NCBI RefSeq assembly: GCF_014489595.1
Contig: NZ_CP060790.1
Span: forward strand, 1,364,001 to 1,428,000
Length of the DNA stretch: 64,000 nt
Direction: 5' to 3'
Source: Paenacidovorax monticola
GTDB taxonomy: Bacteria > Pseudomonadota > Gammaproteobacteria > Burkholderiales > Burkholderiaceae_C
Shown in pieces: positions 56,256 to 63,884 of this stretch; positions within the stretch are counted from its first letter, which is position 1, and every line of letters starts with the position of its first letter. The translations under genes were made by a program, and so were the position numbers. The notes beneath the pieces were generated by a model. It was not told the DNA's origin. It did not search any database and was given only the letters and a program-made list of their open reading frames with translations.

Positions 56256-57289
56256 GCGAGGGCTCCTTCGAGTTGCGGTGCGGCGACGAGCTGCTGCGCG
56301 GCGGCAACGATGGCGTCGACCTGGGGAATGACGAACTGCTCCAGAGGGCGGCTGAAGGGGATGGGCACGTCGGGCACGGCCAGGCGCCGCACCGGGGCCC
56401 TGAGGCGCACGCTGTCGAGGTTCTCGGCCACCAGCGCGGCGATCTCGCCCGACAGGCCGAAGCTCAGGTAGTCCTCGTCGGCCACCAGCAGGCGGCCGGT
56501 CTTGCGCACCGACTTGAGCACCGCCTCGCGGTCCAGCGGCACGATGGTGCGCAGGTCGATCACCTCGGCGTCTATGCCCGCATCGGCGAGCTGCTGCGCG
56601 GCCAGCACCGTCTTCTGCACCATCTGGCTCAGCGTGACGATGGTCACGTCGGCGCCCTCGCGCACGACCTTGGCCTGGCCGAAGGGAATGGTGTACTGCT
56701 CCTCGGGCACTTCGTTGGTGCTGCCCTCGAAGTACGACATCCACGGCAGGCCCATGATGCCCTTGTGGAACAGGAACACCACCGGGTTGTCGTCGCGGAT
56801 GGCCTGGGTCATCAGGCCCTTGGCGTCATAGGCGTTGGACGGCACTACCACCTTCATGCCCGGCATGTGGGCAAAGGTGCCGTACAGGCATTGCGAGTGC
56901 TGGGCTGCATCGTTGTAGCCGCCGCCGATGCCGGCCATCAGCACCATGGGCATCTTGATGTTGCCGCCGGCCATGTAGATGTTCTTGGCCATGTGGTTGT
57001 AGATCATGTCCATGCACACGCCGAAGAAGTCGACGAACATGATCTCGGCGATGGGGCGCATGCCCTCGGCCGCCGCGCCGATGGCGGTGCCGATGAAGGC
57101 GGTCTCCGAGATCGGCGTGTCCATGATGCGGTCCTTGCCATGCTTGGCCAGCAGGCCGCCGGTGGCGCCGAAGATGCCGCCGTACTTGCCGATGTCCTCG
57201 CCCATCACGAAGACGTTGGGATCGCGCTCGATTTCCTGGCCGATGGCCTCCGACACGGCCTGGGCCATGGTCAATTTGCGGGTTGTCAT
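56252..57289 (-). CDS. acoB: TPP-dependent acetoin-type dehydrogenase E1 beta subunit
   Basis: A 345-residue E1beta. It begins KLTMAQAVSEAIGQEIERDP and has FVMGEDIGKYGGIFGATGGL, DTPISETAFIGTAIGAAAEG, AHMPGMKVVVPSNAYDAKGL, GQAKVVREGADVTIVTLSQM and DLRTIVPLDREAVL, all conserved in acetoin/pyruvate dehydrogenase E1beta. It follows E1alpha by 27 bp. The name follows acetoin dehydrogenase because of acoR and acoX nearby; substrate not proven. Confidence 0.88.
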   Translation of the reverse strand: MTTRKLTMAQAVSEAIGQEIERDPNVFVMGEDIGKYGGIFGATGGLLAKHGKDRIMDTPISETAFIGTAIGAAAEGMRPIAEIMFVDFFGVCMDMIYNHMAKNIYMAGGNIKMPMVLMAGIGGGYNDAAQHSQCLYGTFAHMPGMKVVVPSNAYDAKGLMTQAIRDDNPVVFLFHKGIMGLPWMSYFEGSTNEVPEEQYTIPFGQAKVVREGADVTIVTLSQMVQKTVLAAQQLADAGIDAEVIDLRTIVPLDREAVLKSVRKTGRLLVADEDYLSFGLSGEIAALVAENLDSVRLRAPVRRLAVPDVPIPFSRPLEQFVIPQVDAIVAAAQQLVAAPQLEGALA

Positions 57290-57316
57290 GCTGGGTCTCC
57301 GAAGTTCGTGGGGGCG

Positions 57317-58324
57317 TTAGCAGAAGACGTGCAGCAGCGCGTCCTCAGGCTTGGGGTACGGGCTGCTGCGGCCGTACTCGTAGGCTTCGGCGATGCGCGC
57401 GTTGACACGCTGGCGCAGCGCCTGGTCGGCCGCGTCGTCGAGCAGGCCGGCGCGGCGCAGGTGCTCGGCCAGGCGCGGGATCGGGTCGTTCTTGCGCAGC
57501 TCGGCCGCCTCGCCCTTGGGCCGGTAGGTCTCGGGGTCGCCCTGGAAGTGGCCCAGGTAGCGGTCGGTCTTGACCTCGATCAGCGTCGGCCCCTCGCCGC
57601 GGCGGGCGCGCGCGATGGCCACGCCGGCGGCCTCGTAGACCGCGAGCGCATCGTTCTGGTCCACCAGCACGCCGGGCATGCCGTAGGCGGCGGCGCGGTC
57701 GGCATTCCAGGCCACCGAGGTGGACTCGCTCTTTTCCACCGAGATTGCGTACTTGTTGTCCTCGCAGACAAAGAGCACGGGCAGCTTCCACAGCGCCGCG
57801 AGGTTCATCGACTCGTGGAAGGCGCCCTGGTTGGTCGCGCCCTCGCCGAAGAAGGCCACGGCCACCCAGTCCTTGCCGCGCTTCTTGGCGGCCAGCGCCG
57901 CGCCGCAGGCCGGCGGCATGCTGGCGCCGATGATGCCGCTGCAGCTGAACTTGTGCGCCGGGTCGAACAAATGCATGTGCCCGCCCTTGCCACGGCCCAG
58001 GCCAGTGTCCTTGCCGAACATCTCGGCCGTCATGGGGTTGAGCGGCACGCCCTTGGCGATGGCGAAATGGTGCGGGCGGTGCGAGCCGACCACGGTGTCG
58101 TCGTCATGCAGGTGGGCGCACACGCCCACCGCCACGGGCTCCTGCCCGGCCGCCAGGTGCATCTCGCCCGGCACGGGGCCGGAACCGATGTCGAAGGCCA
58201 GGCCCTTCTGGATATGCGGCGGCAGCTTGCCTTCCATGTAGACCCGGGCCATGGTCTCTTCGTATTCCCGGATCTCGATCATCTTCTCGTACATCCACAG
58301 CTTGCGCTCGGTGCTTGGATTCAT
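57317..58324 (-). CDS. acoA: TPP-dependent acetoin-type dehydrogenase E1 alpha subunit
   Basis: A 335-residue E1alpha. TPP-binding motifs are FFGEGATNQGAFHESMNLAA (GDG-like) and the Asn that follows in FVCEDNKYAIS. Also visible are HRPHHFAIAKG, GRGKGGHMHLFDP and DRYLGHFQGDPETYRPKGEA. ATG 58324 (MNPSTERKL) was chosen; it is the first gene of the operon, with a 92-bp leader after the -12 element of the sigma-54 promoter. Confidence 0.88.
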   Translation of the reverse strand: MNPSTERKLWMYEKMIEIREYEETMARVYMEGKLPPHIQKGLAFDIGSGPVPGEMHLAAGQEPVAVGVCAHLHDDDTVVGSHRPHHFAIAKGVPLNPMTAEMFGKDTGLGRGKGGHMHLFDPAHKFSCSGIIGASMPPACGAALAAKKRGKDWVAVAFFGEGATNQGAFHESMNLAALWKLPVLFVCEDNKYAISVEKSESTSVAWNADRAAAYGMPGVLVDQNDALAVYEAAGVAIARARRGEGPTLIEVKTDRYLGHFQGDPETYRPKGEAAELRKNDPIPRLAEHLRRAGLLDDAADQALRQRVNARIAEAYEYGRSSPYPKPEDALLHVFC

Positions 58325-58415
58325 GGTGATGTCTCCGTCTGTCGTTGGATTGCGGCCCGCCGGTTGCACCGGCCGAGCCCTGCATGCACGCCATCGCGTC
58401 CACGCACCCTTCAGC

Positions 58416-58430
58416 GCAAGCGGTGTGCCA
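58416..58430 (-). promoter_or_regulatory. Sigma-54 (-24/-12) promoter of the aco-type operon
   Basis: On the minus strand the bases read TGGCACACCGCTTGC, an exact match to TGGCAC-N5-TTGC. It lies about 92 bp upstream of the acoA ATG and points toward it. Together with the sigma-54 activator gene acoR this strongly supports sigma-54 control. Confidence 0.75.
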
Positions 58431-58551
58431 ATCGGCGTGCGATCACCAACGAGTACGGGTAAATCCCAGGAAATACCGGTATGCCAGCCAGGATTTCAGG
58501 GCCGGGAGCCTGCTGCAACGGCAGGGGCCAGCTTGTCCGCAGCCACGGGCC

Positions 58552-58589
58552 TGCGACAGGTGCGACAGTTAGATGCAACAGTTGTCGCA
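58552..58589. promoter_or_regulatory. Candidate AcoR upstream activating sequence
   Basis: Four related words lie in 38 bp: TGCGACA (58552), TGCGACA (58561), TGCAACA (58574) and the inverted TGTCGCA (58583). The last two form TGCAACA-GT-TGTCGCA, a near-perfect palindrome. They are about 130-160 bp upstream of the sigma-54 promoter, the usual enhancer distance, and share the GCGACA/TGTCGC core with the palindrome at 50362-50400. Confidence 0.55.
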
Positions 58590-58747
58590 GCGGCGGGCTA
58601 CGCGGCGACGGGTGTCACAGGTAAGGGATCACGGCAGACCGCCCGGGCCGGGGCCGGGACAGGATCACCGCACACATGCGGCCGGTACAAGGCAGCCATA
58701 GCCGGGGCAGTGGCAATGCCAGGCGTTCTTGCCCGGCCACAACCTGA

Positions 58748-58963
58748 TCAGCCGATGGTCTTCTCCAGAACCTCGCGATTCATATAGCCTGGCATCAGCA
58801 CCTCGCCGCTGGCGACGTCAGTGGTGGTGCGGGCGATCAGGCCGCTGGCGTCGAAGCGCGGCGCCAGTTCACGGCATTCTTCCACCTGCTCGACAGACGT
58901 TCTGGGGTGCAGCACTACCTCCGCAGGTACTTTGGGGTGGGAATTCTCAGGCTCGGCATTCAT
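58748..58963 (-). pseudogene. hisI: Truncated hisI-like (phosphoribosyl-AMP cyclohydrolase) gene
   Basis: A 71-residue frame whose second half reads PRFDASGLIARTTTDVASGE then VLMPGYMNREVLEKTI, the N-terminal third of HisI (family form: GEVLMLGYMNxEALxKTL). The rest of the enzyme, including the Cys cluster that binds zinc and the SR/CLW motifs, is missing. The ATG overlaps the stop of fur by 4 bp, so the stub is still coupled. Extra HisI copies are known members of zinc-starvation clusters. This one cannot be active. Confidence 0.7.
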
Positions 58964-59415
58964 GGATGTCCTCGTGATGCTCGAGCCATACGATGGCGGT
59001 GCTCGCATGACTCCTTGGTGCAACGACCGTAAAGAATGTGCGCATGCTCGACGACCTCGAAACCATGTTCTTCAGCAATCGACTGCTGGCGCTGCTCGAT
59101 CGCGTCGTCATGGAATTCCTGTACCCGGCCGCAGGCGGTGCAGACCAGATGGTCGTGGTGTTGACCATCGTCCAGTTCGTAGACGGCCTTGTCTGCCTCG
59201 AAATGCGCCTGTTTGAGCAGGCCGGCCTGGCTCAACTGCAGAAGCACGCGGTAGACCGTTGCCAGTCCCACTTCATGGCCTTGCTCAAACAACCGCCGGT
59301 ACACGTCCTCGGCCGACAGGTGCCGGGCCTCGGCCTTCTGGAAGATCTCCAGGATCTGCAGGCGTGGCAGCGTGACCTTCAGGCCCCGGTGCCGGAGTTC
59401 ATTGGAATCAGGCAT
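58960..59415 (-). CDS. fur: Fur-family regulator, canonical ferric uptake regulator type
   Basis: A 151-residue protein close to classical Fur: LKVTLPRLQILEIFQKAEAR, LSAEDVYRRLFEQGHEVGLA, TVYRVLLQLSQAGLLKQAHF, DGQHHDHLVCTACGRVQEFH and GRCTKESCEHR. The winged helix, the metal-binding His/Asp/Glu set and both CxxC-like pairs are present. ATG 59415 follows GAGGAGAAAGC. It lies inside the zinc-starvation island between the folE2 and hisI stubs, so it may be a second Fur or a Zur-like variant, not the cell's main Fur. Confidence 0.85.
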   Translation of the reverse strand: MPDSNELRHRGLKVTLPRLQILEIFQKAEARHLSAEDVYRRLFEQGHEVGLATVYRVLLQLSQAGLLKQAHFEADKAVYELDDGQHHDHLVCTACGRVQEFHDDAIEQRQQSIAEEHGFEVVEHAHILYGRCTKESCEHRHRMARASRGHP

Positions 59416-59433
59416 CGCTTTCTCCTCGCGTTT

Positions 59434-59614
59434 TCAGGAACCGGATGGCATGTCCAACAGCCGGCAGAGCCGCGGCATGTGGATGCCCTTGACCTGCGGC
59501 GCGGGCAGGTTGACTTGTACGCCGGCGCGCGGTATCCAGCATGCCCACCCACTCCAGCGGGCTCAGCCGGGGAGCGACATCGGTCAGCGAAACGTCGGGA
59601 AGTGCTGTATTCAT
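59434..59614 (-). pseudogene. folE2: Truncated folE2 (GTP cyclohydrolase IB) relic
   Basis: From ATG 59614 the minus strand reads MNTALPDVSLTDVAPRLSPL then EWVGML, the start of FolE2 as in Pseudomonas (xLPLDWVGM). After an internal deletion and frame change it continues VQVNLPAPQVKGIHMPRLCR then LLD and a stop at 59434-59436. GIHMSRLY-like sequence is the FolE2 motif. About four fifths of the enzyme is missing. FolE2 is the zinc-independent replacement for FolE1 and is usually Zur-controlled, so the relic fits this island. Confidence 0.65.
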
Positions 59615-59694
59615 GCTCAACATCCAAAGGGGTGTCCCCCCAATCGGCTCAAAGCACACGGGGTGTGCGGTTATCTCAAGGCCCTTCCGCCCAC

Positions 59695-60033
59695 CTACCA
59701 GTCCGGGCCATTCATCGCCTGCGCGTCAAGATGGCTGGGGCTGGGGCTGGGGCTGGGGCTGGGGCTGGGGCTGGGGCTGGGGCTGAGGCTGGGCTGAGGC
59801 TGGGGCTGGGGCTGGGGCGTCGAGGAGCGGCAAGCCAGCACCGGCCTGGCCGTATCCTTCCGGCCATGTCGCTGGAAGCGCTCGCCTTGTTGCGCCACAT
59901 CCAGCCGACAGCGCAACCGGCGAAGGACGCGCTCCCAGTCGGCGCGCTGCGGCGCGTCCTGTGGCAAGGCCGCGAGCGCATGCTCGACGGCCGCAGCGAC
60001 TTGGCACGCGTCCTCGATACTCAGCCTGGGCAT
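59695..60033 (-). CDS. Small protein with Pro-Gln/Pro-Ser repeat tail
   Basis: A 112-residue frame. The N-terminal half (MPRLSIEDACQVAAAVEHAL, DWERVLRRLRCRLDVAQQGE) looks like a real helical domain. The C-terminal part is PQPQPQPQPSLSPSPSPS-like, encoded by a hexanucleotide repeat. The ATG overlaps the stop of the gene upstream (TGATG), which favours translation. A five-base unit inside the repeat (GGG at 59791-59793 instead of GGGG) switches PQ to PS; this may be another one-base loss, in which case the tail is all PQ and ends at 59726. Function unknown. Confidence 0.55.
   Translation of the reverse strand: MPRLSIEDACQVAAAVEHALAALPQDAPQRADWERVLRRLRCRLDVAQQGERFQRHGRKDTARPVLACRSSTPQPQPQPQPSLSPSPSPSPSPSPSPSPSHLDAQAMNGPDW
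59734..59816 (+). repeat. Hexanucleotide repeat (GGGGCT)n
   Basis: About thirteen units of GGGGCT, with GAGGCT and one five-base GGGCT variant near 59785-59798. It encodes the Pro-Gln/Pro-Ser tail on the minus strand. Because a unit is 6 bp, length change keeps the frame. Confidence 0.85.
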
Positions 60034-61203
60034 CACGAACTCCCCGAAGCCGTTGCCAGCGGCTGCCGCCGGCTGGGCGGTCCCTGTTCGAGGACCTTCA
60101 CGAATTGAACGTCCGCCTGCACCCACGGCTCTTGGCGATACCGGCCGTACATGTCCAGCACCGGCCGGATAACTTCCGGTCGGGAGGCGTCGCCGGTGTA
60201 GGGGCGATTCAGCACCACGGAGAAGTAGCCATCTCGCCGCCACGGATTCCCGGATGGCCCTGCGGTCAGGAACCAGATGGTGTAGTTCAGTCCCCCTCCC
60301 TGGCAGGACACCGGCTCGGCGGAGAACAGTACACGGGAGACCGCTCCCAGCGCCAGATGGCAGTGGTGATCGCGCAGGCTCCCGATCTGCCAGGACACGT
60401 GACCTTGCTCCTCGTAGCGATGGATGCCGTCGAGCTTCTCGGTCTGGAACTCCACCAACGTGCGCTCACGGTAAATCACGAGGCTGGCGTCGCGCAACGC
60501 CAGCGCTTCGCGCAGCAGCGGCAGGCACAGGGGCTCGGGCGCATCCAAGGGTGGCGGGTGATCGCTGGCCGGTGCCAGGATCCGAATCACGTCGTCCCAG
60601 CCGGCGTGGGGCCGGCCCGCTGCCTCACACAGCAGTTTCAACAGATGCGGGCCCTGCGGGCCTTGTCGCACGTCGGGCTCGACCGACAGTTCGACAAGCT
60701 CTGGCGCTCTCCGGGCATGCGTGCGCAGTCGCTCGATGAAGCGGCGCACCATCGCCTCATCCATCCGCTCGCCCCGATAGGGACAGTCCGGCATCAGCGA
60801 CATCGACCAGCGATCGGTCGGAGCGCCGCCCGGACCAAGCGTCAGCAAGCGCACTTCGAGCGCGGGCTTGAAGGCCAGGCAGACGCTGGGAGCGATGGCG
60901 TAGCTAACCCTGTGCACCCGTCCCAGATCGATGTGGAGATGGTGCGGACCGTCGTCCAGGCGGATTTCCCGCACGCCCACGAAGCATCCGGGATAGCGGG
61001 CCGGCAGCAGCCGGGCACGCCCGCCCGGGATGATCTCGCTGACCGCCCCGTCACCCCAGCGGCCACACGCCAGCATCGTCTGCGGGTCCTGCAGCCAATC
61101 CTCGATCACGCCGTGGAAGAAGGCGGATGTCACCGCGAGCGGCGATCCGCCCCCTCCACCGGATCACCCGATGGCGCGTCCCAGGTGGTCAGCGTCTTTT
61201 TCA
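60033..61203 (-). CDS. Unrecognised conserved-looking protein of the zinc island
   Basis: As read, the frame from 61133 gives 366 residues (TSAFFHGVIEDWLQDPQTML...). If one base is restored in the C tract 61150-61154, the start moves to ATG 61203 (MKKTLTTWDAPSGDPVEGGG, then SPLAVTSAFF), 13 bp after the GTPase gene stops. The sequence has no signal peptide or membrane segment. Noticeable parts are DDGPHHLHIDLGRVHRVSYA, ERTLVEFQTEKLDGIHRYEE, DHHCHLALGAVSRVLFSAEP and CQGGGLNYTIWFL, with several His and Cys that could bind metal. I do not recognise the family. Position between a COG0523 GTPase and a small coupled gene suggests a role in zinc starvation. Confidence 0.65.
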
Positions 61204-61216
61204 TACGACCGCGCTT

Positions 61217-62215
<999 letters not shown>

Positions 62216-62252
62216 GACGGCTCCTGGAATATCGACGGGAACTCAGAGGGAC

Positions 62253-63164
62253 TCATCGCGGTCCCGCCAAGCCGGCAGCCAGCGCCTTGGCGTTGTGCGC
62301 GAAGAGCTTGAGGTAGGTATCGGCCTCGGTGCCCGGCGCCGAGAGCGCGTCGGAGTACAGCCTGCCACCCAGCACCGCGCCGCCCTCCTTCGCGATGCGC
62401 TCGACCAGCCGCGGGTCGGAAATGTTCTCGACGAACACCGCGCGCACATCCTGGCGACGGATCTGGTCGATCAGTTTCGCCACGTCGGCCGCCGACGCCT
62501 CGCCGTCGGTGCTCACGCCCTGCGGCGACAGAAAATCGACGCCATAGGCCACCGCGAAGTAGCCGAAGGCATCGTGCGAGGTGATCACCCGGCGCCTGTT
62601 GCGCGGCACGGCAGCGAACTGCGCTCGCACCTCGCGGTCGAGCGCGCGGATCTGCTCGATGTAGCGTGCTGCGCGCTGGGTGAAGGCCTGCGCTTGCGCA
62701 GGCCGCGCGCTGCCGAGCGCATCGCGCACGTTGGCGGCATAGCGTTCGGCGTTCGCCAGGTCTTGCCAGGCGTGCGGATCGCTGCCGTGGCCGTGCCTCA
62801 CCCCATGGCGGTGCCCGTCCTCGCGCGGTTTCACCCCCCGGCTCGCGACAACCACGGTGCCGCGGTAGCCCGAGGCCCGCACCAGACGGTCGATCCAGCC
62901 TTCGAACCCCAGGCCGTTGACGACTACGAGGTCGGCGCGGGCCAGGTGCCGGGCATCCGCCGGGCTGGGTTGGAACACATGCGCATCGGCATTGGGGCCA
63001 ACCAGGGCGACGACTTCGACGGCATCGCCACCCACTTCGCGAACGATGTCCGCCAGGATGGAAAAGCTGGCAACGACCCGCAGGGGCCGTGTGGATTGGG
63101 TCCATGCGGGAACGGCAGCCAGCATCAGCAGCGCCGCGACGGAGGACCGGCGGGAAAGATTCAT
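62253..63164 (-). CDS. znuA: Zinc/manganese ABC transporter substrate-binding protein
   Basis: A 303-residue periplasmic protein of the ZnuA/SLH family. The signal peptide MNLSRRSSVAALLMLAAVPA is followed by LRVVASFSILADIVREVGGD. Metal ligands are visible: HVFQPSPADARHLARADLVV, the His-rich loop DGHRHGVRHGHGSDPHAW, VITSHDAFGYFAVAYGVDF and EASAADVAKLID with the final Asp. The loop with alternating His is typical of zinc (not Mn) members. It starts 1 bp after the truncated znuB. No ATPase gene is nearby. Confidence 0.9.
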   Translation of the reverse strand: MNLSRRSSVAALLMLAAVPAWTQSTRPLRVVASFSILADIVREVGGDAVEVVALVGPNADAHVFQPSPADARHLARADLVVVNGLGFEGWIDRLVRASGYRGTVVVASRGVKPREDGHRHGVRHGHGSDPHAWQDLANAERYAANVRDALGSARPAQAQAFTQRAARYIEQIRALDREVRAQFAAVPRNRRRVITSHDAFGYFAVAYGVDFLSPQGVSTDGEASAADVAKLIDQIRRQDVRAVFVENISDPRLVERIAKEGGAVLGGRLYSDALSAPGTEADTYLKLFAHNAKALAAGLAGPR

Positions 63165-63165
63165 T

Positions 63166-63408
63166 TCAGGCCTTGCGGTGTGAACGGCGCCGATAGCGCC
63201 AAAGAACGCCGCCGAGGAGGCCGGCGACAACGGAGAACAGATGGGCCATGCCTGCGACCAGGACGATGGCCGGGCCCGACGGCCATTGCGCGTGGTACGA
63301 CAGCAGCCCGATGAAGCCCGAGATCGCGGCGACGACGCCTGCCACCGCCGCCAGACTCCAGACCTCTGCCGCCCAAAAGCGCGCCGCCATGGCGGGAGCC
63401 CTGCTCAT
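63166..63408 (-). pseudogene. znuB: Truncated zinc ABC permease (znuB) C-terminal fragment
   Basis: An 80-residue frame with the last two membrane segments of a ZnuB-like permease: SLAAVAGVVAAISGFIGLLS, then YHAQWPSGPAIVLVAGMAHL and FSVVAGLLGG. The first six or so segments and the whole znuC are absent. The ATG overlaps the stop of zur by 4 bp. The missing piece is at least 1.5 kb in relatives, which rules out a one-base error. The remaining fragment could not transport. Confidence 0.7.
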
Positions 63409-63812
63409 GGTGCCGTCATTCCGGTTGCACACTCTGCGCAGCGTCCATGCAAGGTCAGATCGTGGCGCTGTACCTGGAAGCCAGGCGGTGCCAAGTCTTC
63501 CATATGGCCCGGGCACGCGTGAATCGGATACACGCGATCACAGGCTACGCAATGGAAGTGGTGATGGTGGTGATGGACGTCGCCGTGGGCCAATTCACAA
63601 GGCGCTTCGTACCGTGTGGGCTGCCCAGGCAGGTCAACGCGCACGACCGCTTTACCGTCAAGCAGATCTTTCAGCTGCCGGTAAACCGTGGACAGGCTCA
63701 GCGTGGGTACTGCACGCTGCGCCAGCTCACAGATCTCCTGGGGCATCAAGGACCGGCCACTCTGCGTGAGTGCATCGAGGACGGCATTGCGTTGGCGTGT
63801 ATGGCGTTCCAT
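63405..63812 (-). CDS. zur: Zinc uptake regulator (Fur family)
   Basis: A 135-residue Fur-family protein. The HTH is LMPQEICELAQRAVPTLSLS then TVYRQLKDLLDG. Metal sites are visible in CELAHGDVHHHHHHFHCVAC, PIHACPGH and GRCAEC (two Cys pairs for structural zinc). ATG 63812 lies 9 bp from a perfect palindrome, so it should repress itself. Neighbourhood with znuA and two COG0523 GTPases supports Zur over Fur or PerR. It is closely related to the Fur-family protein at 38.6 kb. Confidence 0.88.
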   Translation of the reverse strand: MERHTRQRNAVLDALTQSGRSLMPQEICELAQRAVPTLSLSTVYRQLKDLLDGKAVVRVDLPGQPTRYEAPCELAHGDVHHHHHHFHCVACDRVYPIHACPGHMEDLAPPGFQVQRHDLTLHGRCAECATGMTAP

Positions 63813-63820
63813 GCGCCCAT

Positions 63821-63852
63821 ATTATTGCAAATGCAAACTCATTTGCAATAAT
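63821..63852. promoter_or_regulatory. Zur operator, 13-bp perfect palindrome
   Basis: ATTATTGCAAATG (63821-63833) and CATTTGCAATAAT (63840-63852) are exact complements with a 6-bp spacer, between divergent zur and the second COG0523 GTPase gene. This is the longest AT-rich palindrome in the window and has the size of a Fur-family box. It would control both directions, including the whole leftward zinc operon. Confidence 0.7.
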
Positions 63853-63884
63853 GATATGCATCAGTTCAAGAACTATCCGACCCC

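Noticed and set aside
59734..59816. GGGGCT repeat considered as a CRISPR or iteron cluster
   Set aside because: Six-base units without spacers inside a coding frame; a low-complexity coding repeat.
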